Positions 62,947 through 64,000 of a DNA stretch of 64,000 bases are shown here, piece by piece. A model generated the notes under the pieces. It saw only the letters and a list, made by a program, of their open reading frames with translations. It was not told the origin of the DNA and made no database searches. Source of the DNA: CAYRFF01 sp964436125 (lineage in GTDB: Bacteria > Bacteroidota > Bacteroidia > Chitinophagales > Saprospiraceae); assembly GCA_964436125.1 (NCBI GenBank), contig CAYTBT010000003.1:80034-144033 (forward strand), in the 5' to 3' direction. The first letter of the stretch is position 1. Each line of letters starts with the position of its first letter. The position numbers and the translations under genes were made by a program.

Positions 62947-63798
62947 ATGACGCTGGAAGATATCATTTCATCGCTCAATGAACGCACGGACCTACAGCTT
63001 TCTGTCGAGGTATTTCATGGAAGCAGTCACGGTTTATATCGCTCTGTACTCAATGCTTCATCCGGAAAACGCTTCTTTCTTAAATACTCCTTGTCCGACA
63101 ACTCTGTCTCAATGGATCAATTGAAAAAAGAAGCCATGGCTTTAAGCATTTTCAGGGACCTGCACATCAGAAATCCACTCTATTATTTTTCAGAAGATAT
63201 TCCGGCTATTTTACTCGAGTATATAGCCAACAACAATGATAATTCAGATATTGCATGGCAAGTCGCACAGCTTCACAGTAGCACTGCAGAAACATTCGGA
63301 TTTCATTACCCGGCATATATCGCCTCAATTCCGGTACTTAATCATCGATGTGAAAACTGGGCAGAATTCTATTGGTTCTACAGGGTGCAGCCGCTGATTG
63401 AAGTCTGCATCAAGCAAAATTTACTCCCTTCTGGGATGTTGAAATGTGAAAATCGGTTTGTCAAGGCCATCCATTCCATAGTGCCCGAGGATAAACCGCG
63501 TTTAATCCACGGTGATTTATGGGCCGGAAACTACCTCGTTGATCAGTCAGGCCTCGCTTATCTCATCGATCCCGCAATCTTTTATGGACATCGTGAAATG
63601 GACATAGCAATGAGCAAGTTATTCGGTGGATTCCCGGCAAATTTCTATGAAGAATACAATTCGATATTTCCAATACAAGCTGGCTGGGAGAATCGATTAA
63701 AAATCTTTCAATTCTACTACTTGCTTGTTCATGTCCTCTTATTTGGAAAATCCTACGCCACCCGGACTAAAAGGTATTGGGATTTTATTCTTCGGTAA
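62947..63798 (+). CDS. Fructosamine kinase family (APH-like) phosphotransferase
   Basis: 283 residues with kinase-like fold: ATP-loop region near GLYRSVLNASSGKRFFLKYS, catalytic HGDLWAGNYLV and metal motif YLIDPAIFYGHREMDIAM. Fructosamine kinases phosphorylate glycated amines to trigger deglycation. Other bacterial members have unclear substrates. It starts 2 bp after the response-regulator stop, so it belongs to the same operon. Confidence 0.88.
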   Translation: MTLEDIISSLNERTDLQLSVEVFHGSSHGLYRSVLNASSGKRFFLKYSLSDNSVSMDQLKKEAMALSIFRDLHIRNPLYYFSEDIPAILLEYIANNNDNSDIAWQVAQLHSSTAETFGFHYPAYIASIPVLNHRCENWAEFYWFYRVQPLIEVCIKQNLLPSGMLKCENRFVKAIHSIVPEDKPRLIHGDLWAGNYLVDQSGLAYLIDPAIFYGHREMDIAMSKLFGGFPANFYEEYNSIFPIQAGWENRLKIFQFYYLLVHVLLFGKSYATRTKRYWDFILR

Positions 63799-63947
63799 AA
63801 ACCACTATGTCGCCGACAGGAATTATATTCTTTTATGAACGCGATTTCATTTCCGCTACCGACATACTCGAGTGCAGTCCAGAAAATAGGCAAAAACGAC
63901 AAAATTCATGATTTTCGTAAAGGCTCCGGGTAAGAAAAGACAAAAAG

Positions 63948-64000
63948 TAGCCCATAGGAGAATCGAACTCCTGTTTCCAGGATGAAAACCTGGCGTCCTA
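63948..64000 (-). tRNA. tRNA-Glu(TTC), 3' part, cut by window end
   Basis: On the minus strand an anticodon arm CCAGG-TTTTCAT-CCTGG (anticodon TTC), T-arm AGGAG-TTCGATT-CTCCT and acceptor 3' strand ATGGGCT-A are seen. The D-arm and 5' acceptor lie beyond position 64000. CCA is not encoded, and T residues follow. Confidence 0.93.

Overview
The window comes from a Bacteroidota chromosome. The evidence is the gldA-gldF-gldG gliding ABC genes, a TonB-dependent receptor with a CarboxypepD_reg-like N-terminus, a LytTR response regulator with a LytS-type kinase, and several promoters of the Bacteroidota type (TTG or TTTG, about 18-20 bp, then TAnnTTTG). Gene content and the many dispersed repeats fit a Saprospirales/Chitinophagales-like lineage, but I cannot fix the genus from sequence alone.

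Layout. 1-8.4 kb: folD, an AT-hook DNA-binding protein, a TonB-dependent receptor and a TPR/PD40/SPOR envelope protein. 8.4-16.1 kb: one long minus-strand cluster, ftsX > DUF3098 > truB > gldA > gldF > gldG > DUF4340 > S1/P1-like hydrolase, several genes overlapping by 1-4 bp. 16.4-24.1 kb: a secreted protein, NhaD antiporter, LOG-family protein, a sigma-54-type response regulator lacking a DNA-binding domain, a RluA-type pseudouridine synthase and an ABC-F protein. 24.5-30.5 kb: a three-gene RND efflux operon (adaptor, pump, outer-membrane factor). 31.3-39.5 kb: rimP-nusA-infB with a clear promoter and leader hairpin, a TIGR02757 protein and gpmI plus a lipoprotein.

39.5-55.8 kb is accessory DNA. 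It holds a RAYT (REP-associated tyrosine transposase) gene between two nearly equal REP clusters, a repeat-rich spacer, a sulfotransferase, a copper-resistance module (Cys-rich protein, DUF3347, haem-binding protein, and a multicopper oxidase fused to a metal-binding finger and an outer-membrane barrel), and a GATC-type restriction-modification system with its own regulator between two attC-like direct repeats. Next is an IS91-family element with a tyrosine recombinase. Its transposase is split by two tandem insertions with identical 13-bp inverted ends and CCCA target duplications: a 49-bp MITE and a 365-bp element whose only gene is a GIY-YIG nuclease. An AraC regulator/ABM monooxygenase pair and a truncated second IS91 end follow. 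55.8-64 kb returns to housekeeping genes: a TMTC-like membrane TPR protein, recN, fabI, a LytS/LytTR pair with a fructosamine-kinase-like gene, and the 3' part of tRNA-Glu.

The best candidate for an undescribed system is the GIY-YIG mini-element at 52059-52423 and its 49-bp derivative. Other non-genic structures are a 175-bp palindromic repeat present twice (30783 and 60945) with 3-bp target duplications, and composite low-complexity repeat blocks recurring at four or more loci in the same internal order.
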